Source: Acanthaster planci (taxonomy: Eukaryota; Echinodermata; Asteroidea; Valvatida; Acanthasteridae). Taken from it: 64,000 nucleotides of DNA. Position 1 is the stretch's first letter, and each line of letters opens with the position of its first letter. Shown piece after piece: positions 24,188-36,007 of this stretch. The translations under genes and the position numbers were made by a program. The notes beneath the pieces are model-generated. The model was not told the DNA's origin, did no database searches, and was given only the letters and a program-made list of their open reading frames with translations. The stretch covers positions 1,662,524-1,726,523 of the forward strand of contig NW_019091381.1 of assembly GCF_001949145.1 (NCBI RefSeq). Reading direction: 5' to 3'.

Positions 24188-24409
24188 AGGCCAGTTCATA
24201 CTCCGTGCGCAAGCGAAGACGAAAGCGAATTTAAGACGTCCGCTATATTGCGCGAGAAACCACACAAACGCAACGGCTCATCAGATGAAATTCGCGTTGC
24301 GAATTCATAAAACTTGAACACATTTCAACTCAAGCGAAATTTCGCTGTAATTTTTGCGTGATGTCAAATTTGCTTCGCTGTCGCATTCGCCTGCAGTATG
24401 GACTGGCCT
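24188..24409. repeat. Harbinger-like MITE with TAA target duplication
   Basis: The ends are AGGCCAGTTCATACT on the left and the complement of AGGCCAGTCCATACT on the right. TAA directly abuts each end (24185-24187 and 24410-24412), a 3-bp duplication typical of PIF/Harbinger elements. The 222-bp body, rich in GCGAA-type motifs, has no coding capacity. It sits just past the 3' end of astacin B. Confidence 0.75.
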
Positions 24410-24577
24410 TAAAGCCCTTCCCATTTCACAGTTTGTTTTAAGCATTTCACAGAGTACAGAGTGTGACTGATGAAGTGGCACACAACTGTTGATTTACATT
24501 TAACATATAGTAGGCCCTATATCTAACGTAAACTGTCACGATGCTTTTAGTGCGGTTTGGCCGTGAAGTATGCTTGT

Positions 24578-27500
24578 TTAAACACACGTGAACTCCATTT
24601 TGTATCCTTTGAAGGTATACATGTCGTCACTGACCAGTGTTATGAATATGCTGTTGCCGTCTGCCTTCACCGTGGAGCCTTTGAGATCATCTTCGCATTT
24701 ACTGGAGACAGAGAAGCAAATTGTATGTCACGGTTGTGGGTAAGTTTTCCCTAGCAAGACCAGGACAAGCTGGAGTATTATCCTCCCAATCACCCCTTTA
24801 GTCAACATTACTTTAATCCCAGCTGGAAACGTTTAAGCTTCATGTTCTGATATTGCTGAGTATGACATGTGGACATAAAATCGCTGTTAGTTCTAAATTA
24901 AATGAATAAATACGGGCAATTCACAATAGTGCGCCTCCAAGGGTTTTCAACGCGCTGGCCAATCACAGTGCACGAAAGCTGCCGACCCAACGAGCGTTTG
25001 GAAAGGGTCGACAGAATTCGGGCACTGTGATTGGTCAACGCGTTGCAAACTATTGGAGGCGCACTATTGTGAATCAACCGTATTGTCAATAATATAAGCA
25101 GTGCTTCTTTCTAGTGCCCAATGCAGCCTTCCCGAATACTATAATTCAGATTGTAAGATCTTGAACAATCATCATGTGCCATGATCTTTGAAAACGGGTG
25201 GCTTCATAAGAATGAAATACTTACGTTTCTGGGTTGACGTCACCAGCCTTCAGTGTGTACCGAAATTTGTCATAGTAACAGCCGTAACCTTCAACATCGA
25301 AATCTTCGACGACAATTTGAACCTTCTTACTAGTATCTGTACACTGAGATAAAAAGTGAACCGTTAATTGGACTCTTTTCTCTAAATGGCATTCATTTGG
25401 TTTAGTTCTTCTTTTGGCGACTGTTTGAAGAACCTCTCGTTAAGTAGTACTGCGTCCAATCGTTAGGGATTTTATATTTTATGGACTTGCATGGTTGCCC
25501 ACCCAAACTCTGAGAACGCGTGAGAAGCTAATTTTAGGACAAGATTTCAAACGGTTTATTTCTGTCACCTGCTGCTCGTTTAAACATAGTATATCCCTTT
25601 ATACACTACAGGTAAGATTTTAGCCTTTTGTACCCCTAACTCGATGGAGTGGATGGGCTCGTGACCGGCCTTCAAGACTAAAGGGAAGCAAAGTTTTAAG
25701 GTTTGAAGCTTTAAGGACACTTTCTCCGTGGACACAATCATATGCATGCGTACAGGGTAAGCTGGGGCCGCATCATGTTACAGTATGTGAAGTCGACTCG
25801 GATTGGCTGGCACGCGGCATGACGTAAAAATGTGCTTACTTCACCTGCAAATGTCCAAGTGAACGAGGGAAAAAGGCCATAAAACCTCAGTTCCTTTTGC
25901 AAATGTTAATAGTAATGTTTTATGAACCAGGTGTACAGTGTGTCAGTCCTAGGTTGCCGACGGGTTTTCTCTCAAAAGGTACATTTTCTTCATTTGTATA
26001 GACGAGGAATGTATGCATTGAGTATAGAAGTAGTTGTTATTTAGTGTGTTAAGAGCTCTCGGCAGTGGCCACCGTTTGTTAATCACTGGCTGACAAAGCT
26101 GTGACTGAGGCTTAAAAAAGGAAAGGTGCTGCAACCTGCTGGTCCAGATGGCAAACTGGGTCTATTCTGATACCTCCCGAAGAGACATTTCTTGCGATAC
26201 TGGTAAGTGATAAATGTGCAAAGTTAGAGAGTTTATTACATTCTGTTTGTTGCTCATTCTGCAGTCACTTACTTTTCTGACCTCGCTATTGTTAATCGCA
26301 ATATTTGAGACCTAATCACAATCAAGTACTGTGAACTTGGCGGGACACAATAGAAAGACAAAAATAGACAAATTGTATGTACGGCAAATTGCCGTATGAG
26401 TATCAACAGTCTAACAATTACTGCTCCATATTTTTGCTTACCATAAGCAGATTCTGTGTTACAGTATTGAGAGGGTAGTGATCTGGGTAGTTCAGCGATA
26501 CCAATGATATAGGTCCACTGCCATCATTCTCTGTTACCGTAACTGCAAAGAAGGAGAGTGGTTTGGCAATGCATTAAACCAAATTGTTCAACGTGCTCGA
26601 GCCGACCGTAATGACAAACGAAGTTTTGCCCCAACAAGATTTCTTTGAATATGTTGTTCTACCTGGATCTCGCCTTTTCATCCCAATGCTTTCAGTAAGC
26701 AAACGAGGACCAGCCAATTTCCTTTTGGCGATTACAAGACTTAATGGACCGGAGCAACAGTAATAACACGTAACGGTAACGATTTTCAATATGACCATTT
26801 TCATTGCCAGCCATAATTCCTCCGTGTGCTCACGGGTTTCGTCCGTGGAGCAGTTCGTCAATTTTGAGCATGTGAATCGATCAATCGCGAAGTAGGGCTG
26901 GTTAATCGCAATCTTGAAACTTGCGCAAATTTATTATACTCCATGCCGAGTTGATTTGCCTTTGACTTAAGGAGGAGTGTAACGAATTTTTTTGGTTGTC
27001 GAATTACACTTTTTAAACATATATATTTTTGTGCGTGTCGCGTTTTCCAACACGTGCTTTAACTGTACGATACCCTTCAATTGCCCTCAGCTTATTAACA
27101 ATGCATGTACCATTTTGTTCATACAGTATTTAGAATGTGATTCTGCAAATTTGCTGGATGAAATTTTAACATTAATTGGAGCTGATTGAAAATTGTACTT
27201 GATCCTAAAAGTAAATAGACGGACGGACCATTAAGCACCATCAGACCCCCTCTAATTAGCATTTATGGACATGCAAAATGATCCAATACCAGGGCGGGGG
27301 AGGTAGCGGGCGTGCTGCTAGACGCCATGGAAACGAGGTTAGGTGCGTTCATCATAATGCACGCATGTCAGACTTCTGTGTACGCATGTCGGACACAAAT
27401 CAAGGCTGTGATTGGTCAGAGCACTACCTTAGGAGGGGCTCAGTGGTTTGGTGTAAAATTAAAGTTACTTTATAGCATAACATACCGCCAGGGTCAACAT

Positions 27501-30500
27501 CTCCGCAGTCTGTACCCATGAAAGGAAAGATGCAGTAACAGTCGCTGCTCGCCATCCTCTCACCACCATTTTTGCAAGGTTCCGGTTCTGTGGACGCAAC
27601 AGCGTCAACAAAATTGAAGACGGTTTAATAAGAATGTAATAAATGAATACGATGCATATGCTCTTTTAGTACAAATTGAAACGTGGAATAGACACCTCTG
27701 AGTGTCCAACAAGGGTACACGACATAGATCGTTCTTTCAGATGCATTGAGAAAGAAAACCCAGTGTTCCTATACATCGATCTGATGCCATGACAACGTAT
27801 AGCCAATATTTGAACCCCATGTTTTGGCACAACCTTGGTTTCAACTGCGTTTGTTGTCAGAGGAGTAGAGCATTTTCGGTTATAGTTTCAGCTAATGGTG
27901 TTTTTTTATTTTTCGTTTTGGGTCAACAGAATTGTCACAAACCCACACAAACTTTATTTCTACCTTCAGGATCTTCAAGATGTATTTTTCAAGATGTTAT
28001 ATAAAATTACCTTCAGGATCTTTGTTATAATTGCTCGACTCAGCAGAGCTGTCGGATGCGGGTTGTGACTAGTTTGGGGTTCTAAGCGCTGGATATAAAC
28101 TGATCGTAGCATCTTTTGGCCTAGCCTAAAGCGATCAGCGTACTTACAGCAAGAGGGCATGAGATGGAAAGGCTCAGTGAAATTGGTCATATATAGTAAG
28201 TTTAACCTCGTATCGCATCAATGTTTGGGATTCTGAGTGGAATGCTAGGGGCGGACACAGACTTTAGGCGTGAAGGGAGAGGCCCTTCTTGAGCCGGGGC
28301 GGCTCGGGTGCTATATTCGCCACTAAGCTTGCATGGATCCATTTGTCTTTTGTCCGTTTGTTTGTCTCAATTTGGCAGTGTGTACCTACCACCTTCGTAA
28401 CACTCGTACAATTTGTTGACATACAAGACGTCTGACGGAGACAGCTGCTTCTGTTTGCCGACCTTGTCATTGTACTTCGTGTCTATCAGTGTCAATGTAG
28501 GCTGACTCTTGTCCTTGGCAAAAAACTGCGGGAAGAGTGGAGAAGAGACCTTACCACCAGCATCGATCCCGTGCATGCAAGGCTGTGGGCGCGAGCAGCT
28601 CCTTGCGTAATGACGAAGAAATTTGAACGTTTGTGAGACGCAAGGGCGGACCCATGGGGGACAATGAGGGTTACGAACCCATAAGAGCAATCTGTTGGAC
28701 AAATTTAAAAACTGGAAAGGCAGTTTTTGGTCGGCATCACTTCCTTCGTTCCAAGGCATGTAAAAAAGCTCCCCCGAGCTGTAGCCTTTCCCTCGGTCGC
28801 CACATAAAACGTTACCGGTACATAAAAAATTTCCTAAATTGTTAGCTCCCTTACCTCAAATAATTTTGGCAATCCTAGCTGAATGTACCCTTGGGCGGTC
28901 GGTACAATAAACAGAATTTTTATATTGTTAGTCGGGTGGCCTAACTGACACAATGTAACGTGTTCACACGGGGTTTGATAGAGCCATCGCTGTCATGCGC
29001 AAAGGTCGGATAGCGCCGAAGGCGCAAGATGGATAACTCTGCCCAAAAGGTGTAATTAACATGGGCGCCATTAATTTTGAGCAAGCGATACGCCTGCCGG
29101 TTTACAGTAATGCTTACATGTAGGTGCAGGTTCACCAGGTGCACTTGCCTGCCGCAGCGCCTGCGCCTGTGCATTAACGTGCATTGCGCAGGCGTATCGC
29201 TTCCTCAAATGGCGCCCATGCGATTACATTGTTTTGCGTGTATTCAAGGTGAAGTTCACCATCTTGCGCCGCTAGATGTCGGTGCAGGACCTTCTAATGT
29301 AGGTTCATCAAGATATCGGTGTTTACAATATTCAACCGTTTGGAATGTTGCAAGTTTTAACAAGATTTCAGTGAATGGGTCATGGCAGTTTTATGCAGTG
29401 ATACAAACTATGACATACATATGTAATTTACCGCTTTCATCATTGCATATACAGCAGCAACTATGGGCACCTTCAAGAAAAGGCCGACATAGTACTATAT
29501 CATTGGAATCAATACGTTAACACCATGACGGCGTTTATTATGCAGATTTGCTCTGCTGCTGAGTTCACTGTCGTTTCGATGTAAAGTTCAGTATTTAGAA
29601 ACAGTGCAGATTCACGTGTTTCAACGAGTGTAGTACCAACCTGACACAGACCTCCCACTGAGTGGGCCTACATTATAACCATTCAAGATGTAACTTACAT
29701 ATCTTATCAGTCACCTCAGTACCAAATAAATGCACGCTTCAAAAAAGCTCCCTTTGCTTGGTATGCCACCTTATGCAGCCTCAGTTTATTTCAGCGTTGC
29801 CGAAATACTCACGCTTCTGCCGTAATGCATGATGGATTCGTAGTCGTAGGGAATTCCGAATGTGATGAAATCATCGCTTGTATGCTTCTCGAAGTTATGG
29901 GCCTGGCCGTCTAAAACGTTATCCCATTGAACCGTGACAAAGTGGTCTCTGTCCGGTCGTGTATGCTCGTGGTATCGTCCGAGGGCGTGGAACAACTCGT
30001 GGATCAACACTCCTATCTCATCGTACTGTTTAGTTCAGAATATAACGAAAGACACAGCGTTGAACGGGTAAGAAGTTACGAGCTTGATAATCCATAAGTG
30101 AACAATTTATTTGTTTTTATCATTAGACAAATTGTCCACCATGTCCCTGATGAAGTTTTGTAAGACTCAGCACCGTCATCACTACTCACTGTCATCGTCA
30201 TAAACAACGACCAAAATGAGCCCCAGAAATATTAAACATTATGAAAAAGGGCATGTTTAAAGGGACTCTCTCTCTCTCTCTCTTTCTATCCTCGGTAAAA
30301 GTCCCAAGATTTGCTTCACCCCTCAGAAAGGTTCATATAGAGTTACATCCAGAATTTCCCACATTTTGATCCCCACTTGTCCCTCCCCGCAATTTCGGTT
30401 CCCTTTTGGTGTCCCTGGGGGCATTGTAATACACACCAAATCACACTTCGTAGGTACATTCACTGTGTTCGTCGATGAATGACAACCAACATGTGCCCAG

Positions 30501-33500
30501 CATCTGTACATAAACGATCATGTGATTATGCATTAATAAAATGAAATTCGGCAAACAGCATATTGTCAAATGTACACATTGCAATCCAATTTTCGTTTGT
30601 TGGAGGGCAAGAGATGAAAAATATAAGTGTCTCCCATTTTATCGTTTTTGTCGTTCTTGATATAAGCTGGATTATATGTGGTTTTGAATAAGCTGGATAA
30701 AATATTACCCCCATTAGCAGTGCCATCATGGAGGAGTTCTTGCCAATGTTTGTTTTTAGTTTGGCTTCTTTCCATTGGCATTCAAATTGGTCTGTCAACG
30801 CTCGTGAGAAAAACTTAAATAAAACAATAATAAGGTATAAACACGCTGAACAACAACGATGTTCAACGTCCTAACTTCGTCCATTGCATCAACTTTTTCA
30901 AATGTCAATAGCTTTTTGATGAAAGAAAAACTCAGTCGGCCTTGTTAGTGGTTTGGAGAGCACAGTTGGTTTGCCTTGGTCAGGTTATACGGAAGCGTAT
31001 ATAGGACATGACGGTATTAAAAAAAGATCCTGAAAGTCCAGAAATTTGATTCATATAAATTTAGTGATGCCGTCAATTCCAGTCCCTTTGAATATAAGTA
31101 TTATCAATTAAAGGTGCTTTATTTCCTTATAAACAATTAGATTTATTTCATGAAACTGCCTCCATTCTGCAGATGAAAGTGTCTGTGATATAATGTGATA
31201 AACTAGCCTAAGTTAAACTCTCCCCATTTCTCTAAACGAGAATTATATGCAAGGAAAAAGCTCTTTTCATAATCAAATTGAAAATCTGTAACTTTTTCAG
31301 GGGAATGGCAACACTCTGAGCCCAAGCCCGATCAGAGTAGAGAACTGATGCGCTTTTGTTCAGGTTTTATGGCTAAAATGCTTGACAGATTCATTAGGGT
31401 AATTTTCAACCAGTTCTATTGACATTCCCATTAGCTTAATCTGCGGGAAAAAAGGTGATTAATTAGGAGAATATCTCTGTCTTTGCTAAATGCAGGAGTG
31501 AGAGCGCGCTTCATCAGTCACTTTGCATCTTTGCCACAATGGCGCACAAAAATGTCGGAACGGTCAATCTAAGTCAACCCCCCCCCCCAAAAAAAAGGAA
31601 ATCATCCCGCATTCTGACTTACAAATCTACGCCACTCCCCAGGTGGATCACTATTTTGCTCGGGAGAAATAAGTAATCCGTCCGGGCGAAATGCTAATCC
31701 GCCCGGGCGGATCAGTAGGCCCAATTTTTTTTCAGTCATGTCCTATATATGCTTCCGTATTTATACGCTTCCGTATTTATACGCTTCCGTAGGTTTATTT
31801 ATATACGTACACTTTCCTTTCTTTTGCAGCCGTTTCAAGTAGGCCTATATGCCGATTAAAAAGTTGAGTGAAAACAGCCGTCTTACCCTGCTGCGGTATT
31901 CTGCACCGTTAGGAGTGGTGAGCTCTGTGATGTACAACTGGCGTCGCTCGTGCCTGCCTCTATGAACTTCATACACGACACTCTCTCAAATTCGTTCATG
32001 GCATTTCTGAGGTTTTTCTTCATGTTATCATCTACGTGGAAGACGTGTAAAATAATGTGAAAAGATTTTTGTTTCATAGATTGAAGATTTGAATTGTCCC
32101 TGGGGAACCAATGAAATTATGCGCCATGCAAATCGAAAATAGAGGACTTCCCGGCATAATAGATTTAGCAGCTGGAGATAATCTATGACCTAAGACTTCA
32201 AATCTTCCCCTGTGGGTGTCATCTAGGTAAGCATCGTCTTTAACTTTTTTTCAGCAAAATGAAAAACCTTTATGTACTGGGCCTCTGTGCAACTGCAAAA
32301 TTAATATTGTCTAAATCTTCGGAAATGAAGAATTCCACACCACCAAACTTAAGTTAAAGACGGAGAGGCGACATGTATGATCACGCCCCTTCCTTATACG
32401 AAATGCACCACCTGTATTAGTACCACTGCAGCGGTCTAACTTACCATTGAAACCACTGGCAAACTCGTAGCAAACTTTGTTATTAGGCCAGGTCGCCGGT
32501 GGCGCGCGACGATCCCTGCCAGAGCGGTTGTCTTCGCCGTCCACTAAATCCAGTGGCATTGTGGGCGTCGGCTGATTTTGGTTTGAAAAGGAAAAAGAAG
32601 AGTTGAAGACATTATCTTCATTGGACGATTCAGTTGACAGTGTTCCACGTCACAAAGAGCCGTGATTTTTTTTCTGCCGACACTGGCAAAAAAATGTAAT
32701 TATTCTAAGAAATCCCCTGGTTTTGACGCCGCTTTTAATGGGGGTTATTTCCAACACGCCCTCTGCAGCCGAATAAAAGGGGTATAGAGGCATGGGGTAC
32801 ATGTCATCAGCACTCCATTATTGCATTGTTACAGACGAGACTAGTCTTTTCTCATTGGACGTGATTATGGCCAAGTGCATTTGTCGAAGAAAGAAGGGGA
32901 ATTTTCCCCCGTGAAGAATCTCGAACTGCACCTATGTCATTTCAGTTCAAATGTTTTGGTGATGTCCGTATAGCGTTTCCTTTTATGAGATATCTTATTA
33001 ATACGAATGACATTTTTCTCATCTTCTCATCGACATTTGGTTCAAATTTCCTAAATCCAATCAGTAAGACAACCTAAAACGAACAAAACTAACCAAAAAA
33101 AATTCCTCATATTTGTGTCATCTGAACTCAAGAACCACGTACCAGGCGCAGTTTGTAACGCAGGACTTTTATAGAGAGATGTAAAATTTTCTATACCATT
33201 ATAGCTATGAACAATTCCCAGATTGTCGGACGTTTAGAAAAAAATCAAAAGTTTACATTTCCAGACAAGTAGGTACTTGCAAAGTGTAGCTGCAATTACT
33301 TTTCCTTCGACACAAATTTTCTGCATCTTTGTACTTTTCTTCAGTGTGTAAAAACTCTTTTCTACACACTCCTATCTGGTTATTGCATTGAAAAGTGCAA
33401 CTTTTAAACAATCAAAATAATCCATGTTTTTCCGGACAACTGAGGGCGCTGTTGCTGTAAAGTCATTCAGGGACAACATGGTTCAGGGCATAGGTATTTC

Positions 33501-34995
33501 TGTTCAAATTGTGAATCTAGAATTTACTAACTAAAAAAATTTCTGAGAGGGATTGATGGATTCTTATTGCTGTGCACATAAACAACAATGAATCAGCAAA
33601 GAAGAGAAAACATAGTCCAGGGAAATCTACAAAAACGCAGGACATTTTTGAGTATACAAACCAGTGTACCGGTAACATTAATTGAGCAAGTTCTTCCCGA
33701 GTTCTGCTCATAAATATGGAAATCTCATTAGCATAAAAAGTTGAAATAAGGTTTACTGAGGAATAGGGCCGAGTCAATTCGAATAATTCACTATTTGAGT
33801 ATTCGACCTTCAATTCGATCGAATATCCGAATACTGACCGCCCGGCAGATTGTTGATGAACAAACCATAAACAAAATCAGTTGCCCAAACCCACACAATT
33901 GTACATTATAATCAATATAATAGCTTCTCACCTCTAGGACCATGTCCAGCCACAATTTCGTTAGATCTAACGGAGGAATAATGGTTCTTGCCCTTTGAAA
34001 ATTTCTATTCCTTTTAAATTTATTAGCGAATAATGTACTTTTTGAATCATTGTAAGACATATTGTCCTGTCGCTTTTCATTTGAATCTGCTTGAAACAAG
34101 CCTCCATAGTGCGATTTTTCTCATTTTAAACAAAAGAAAATTCTCCCTTCCTTTTCATGAGTTTTGCATTCGAATATTCAAAAATCGGAAAATAATATTC
34201 GAATATTCTATAATCGATCGAAGATTCTGATATTCAGCACAGCCTACAAGATGCCGCATTTTACAGCTTTGTAATCAAAAACGTTGATTGCAGCTACCCT
34301 TTAACTGGCAACAGTATATTGAAAAACTTCAATTTCAACCACTGGTGGCTGGAACGTATAGGGTCCCCTGGGGGCGTCCATAGCAGACTGCGCCTGCCAC
34401 GTCGGTACTGAAGTAAGTTGTCACCATGTTAGGCCTCGCGAATAGTTGGTGCAATGCATCAGGAACTAGTATAAGAGTAATTAATCACCGTGGGACGATT
34501 GCCTTTCTCGAACTGGCTTTTGCGCTTCACCCTAGGCCGATTGAAGTCTTCGCCGTCCCGATCAAGTGTCGCTTTGGGCGTCGGCTGAATTATTTAAAAT
34601 AAACAATGGGGAAGTTGGAGTTATCGCCCACTTTTTGATCAGGGAGAAGTAGGAAATAGGCTGTTTGCTCCAACCTGTGTGATGCACCGGTAAGCAACAT
34701 ACTAAGGCAAATATCCAGTGTGTAACTATCACTTCAAGGAATTACTTATGACAGGATTACAAAAGCGCCCTCGTATCATCTCCTCTTCCTTTCCTCTGCT
34801 TTTCAAAATGTTCACTTCATCTCCAATATTAGAAATAGTAAACTGTAACCACTTCACTGCGATTTGCATGATTTAGTTTTAGCATTAAGTACTCACCCTG
34901 AGACGATTTCCCTTCTCAAATTTATTCCGTCTCACCCTGTTAGTGGAGGCCGCCAGGGCACACCCTAACAACATCGCCAGTAGAATCAGTCTCAT
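24578..34995 (-). CDS. Astacin-family metalloprotease B: repeated propeptide + protease + EGF + CUB, eleven exons, 441 aa
   Basis: Exons from the 5' end: 34995-34897, 34584-34489, 32571-32445, 32031-31887, 30503-30437, 30025-29813, 28525-28393, 27587-27486, 26542-26442, 25343-25225, 24701-24578 (stop). All join in frame at GT-AG sites. Residues 1-16 are a signal peptide (MRLILLAMLLGCALA). The propeptide (about 17-88) has three basic cleavage-like sites: RVRR, RVKR and RDRR. Exons 2 and 3 both start PTP and share D/V-D-G-E-D. No F-x-G-D aspartate switch was seen. The catalytic site is HELFHALGRYHEH (H187, E188, H191, H197) with Met-turn SIMHY (M244, Y246). The standard cysteines are present, C127 in SCMKF and C291 in KLYEC. 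An EGF module (about 294-328, CKNGG) and a CUB domain (329-441) follow. The exon 7 donor could lie 3 bases further on, at 28390. It is a secreted protease with unknown substrate, paralogous to astacin A. Confidence 0.9.
24913..25080. repeat. Foldback MITE, copy 2 (TA-flanked type)
   Basis: The arms CGGGCAATTCACAATAGTGCG and the complementary CGCACTATTGTGAATCAACCG bracket a palindromic core containing GCCAATCACAGTGC. The element is flanked by TA on both sides (24911-24912 and 25081-25082). It lies in the last intron of astacin B and is the partner of 32-191. Confidence 0.8.
29011..29276. repeat. Nested palindromic element in astacin B intron 6
   Basis: The outer arms are TAGCGCCGAAGGCGCAAGATGG and its imperfect complement ending at 29276 (CCATCTTGCGCCGCTA). 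The inner arms are CATGGGCGCCATTAATTTTG at 29060 and its complement near 29200-29220, each followed by GCGATACGCCTGC or its reverse. The whole could fold into a long stem. It is probably a non-autonomous DNA transposon. Confidence 0.6.
33384..33742 (+). repeat. Dispersed repeat, copy 2
   Basis: This shares ordered blocks with 490-811, starting CATTGAAAAGTGCAACTTTT and ending near ATTAGCATAAAA. It lies in intron 2 of astacin B, directly upstream of the hAT-type element at 33764, and has no coding capacity. Confidence 0.6.
33764..34246. repeat. hAT-type MITE, copy 1
   Basis: The ends are TAGGGCCGAGTCAATTCG and TATTCAGCACAGCCTA, and the subterminal regions are rich in GAATATTCG. The element is colinear over its full length with 51560-52028, including GGCAGATTGTTGATGAACAAAC and the block around AAGCCTCCATAGTGC. 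Flanking 8-mers do not match here and one C of the right end is missing, so this copy looks older or rearranged. It lies in astacin B intron 2. Confidence 0.75.
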
Positions 34996-35093
34996 ATTGT
35001 TGGGGAGCTGATTGGATATTCAAACGATCGAATGCTACCAGTATTTGCAATTTCTGTTTCGTTACCGGGAAGTGTGTCTTCTCGGCGAATCTG

Positions 35094-35107
35094 CGGGTTT
35101 TATTGGC
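35094..35107 (-). promoter_or_regulatory. Candidate core promoter (CCAATAAAACCCG) of astacin B
   Basis: On the minus strand GCCAATAAAACCCGCAG lies about 100 bases before the ATG at 34995. It matches the CCAATAAAAxCCG arrangement upstream of astacin A. A TATA-like role is inferred. Confidence 0.4.
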
Positions 35108-35261
35108 TCATCATGTCGAGAAAATACGCCCACTTTCAACGGGGGGAGCCACGCCAGTTTTCCTCGGACTGATTTTGTGCGACGGATCGACAATTCGCAA
35201 CAATCTAATGTTAGATATATGTAGCCTTCGGTTCAATGTAAAATTAAACACGCTTCCCAAT

Positions 35262-35438
35262 CAGTGGCGTAACTACGGGGTCACGTGCCCCCAATGCCCG
35301 TCCCCCTGGGTGCCCCCACATTTGAAAGCAGTGAATAATCTTCGTGAGTTTATGCATCAGCGGCTTACAGTTTCTTGTGCCGCTCCCTTGAGGAATGTGT
35401 GCACCCTGGGTACCCCCTTAACCTAAGTTACGCCACTG
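35262..35438. repeat. MITE with CAGTGGCGTAACT inverted ends
   Basis: The left end is CAGTGGCGTAACTACGG and the right end is the complement of CAGTGGCGTAACTTAGG, so the outer 13 bases match exactly. Length is 177 bp, with CCCC-rich internal blocks and no coding capacity. It belongs with 14174-14394. No clear target duplication was seen. Confidence 0.7.
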
Positions 35439-35782
35439 TGCCAAAATTCCTCTGTCATATTTTCAATAATGAAACAAATGGAATTTGTATTGGCGTTTCT
35501 CAAATCATGTGCTTAGCAAATTCTACACATTATGAGAGCATGGGTAGGCCCCTAACCATTGAACTTTCGGTGGGGGGACGACCCCCAACATCGTTCCCAT
35601 GCATTTTTTGTTCTTCTCGAGACTTCAGGAACTTCTTGCCATCATTTTGACACTAATGATTCATGAAATTCGGGCATACCATCCTCGTTAAACACACGGT
35701 TTCCGAGACAGGCCAGTGAAAAAAATATTAATTTTCCCTCTGACGTGGTCAATGAGGCCTTCAAATATCAATGGGTCATTAC

Positions 35783-36007
35783 ATGAGGTTGGGGCACAAT
35801 TTGTGACGGTGTCCACGGTGGGTTCCGTAAAAATGAACAGCTATTTCCCTGCATGTGGATTTCAAATTCTCCATCTTGCAAGGCTGAAAATAGAGGCGAG
35901 TGTTACTTTTACAGAGTAAATGACCTACTCTACTCTACAGGTCATGACAGGTAGTAAAGGTTACCCATGTAACAAGGAGACTGTCACAAATTGTGCCCCA
36001 ACCTCAT
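35783..36007. repeat. Foldback repeat with perfect 25-bp arms
   Basis: ATGAGGTTGGGGCACAATTT plus GTGAC at 35783-35807 is exactly complementary to 35983-36007. The 175-base interior has no similarity to other parts of the window that I noticed. It may be a recent hairpin-forming insertion. Confidence 0.65.
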
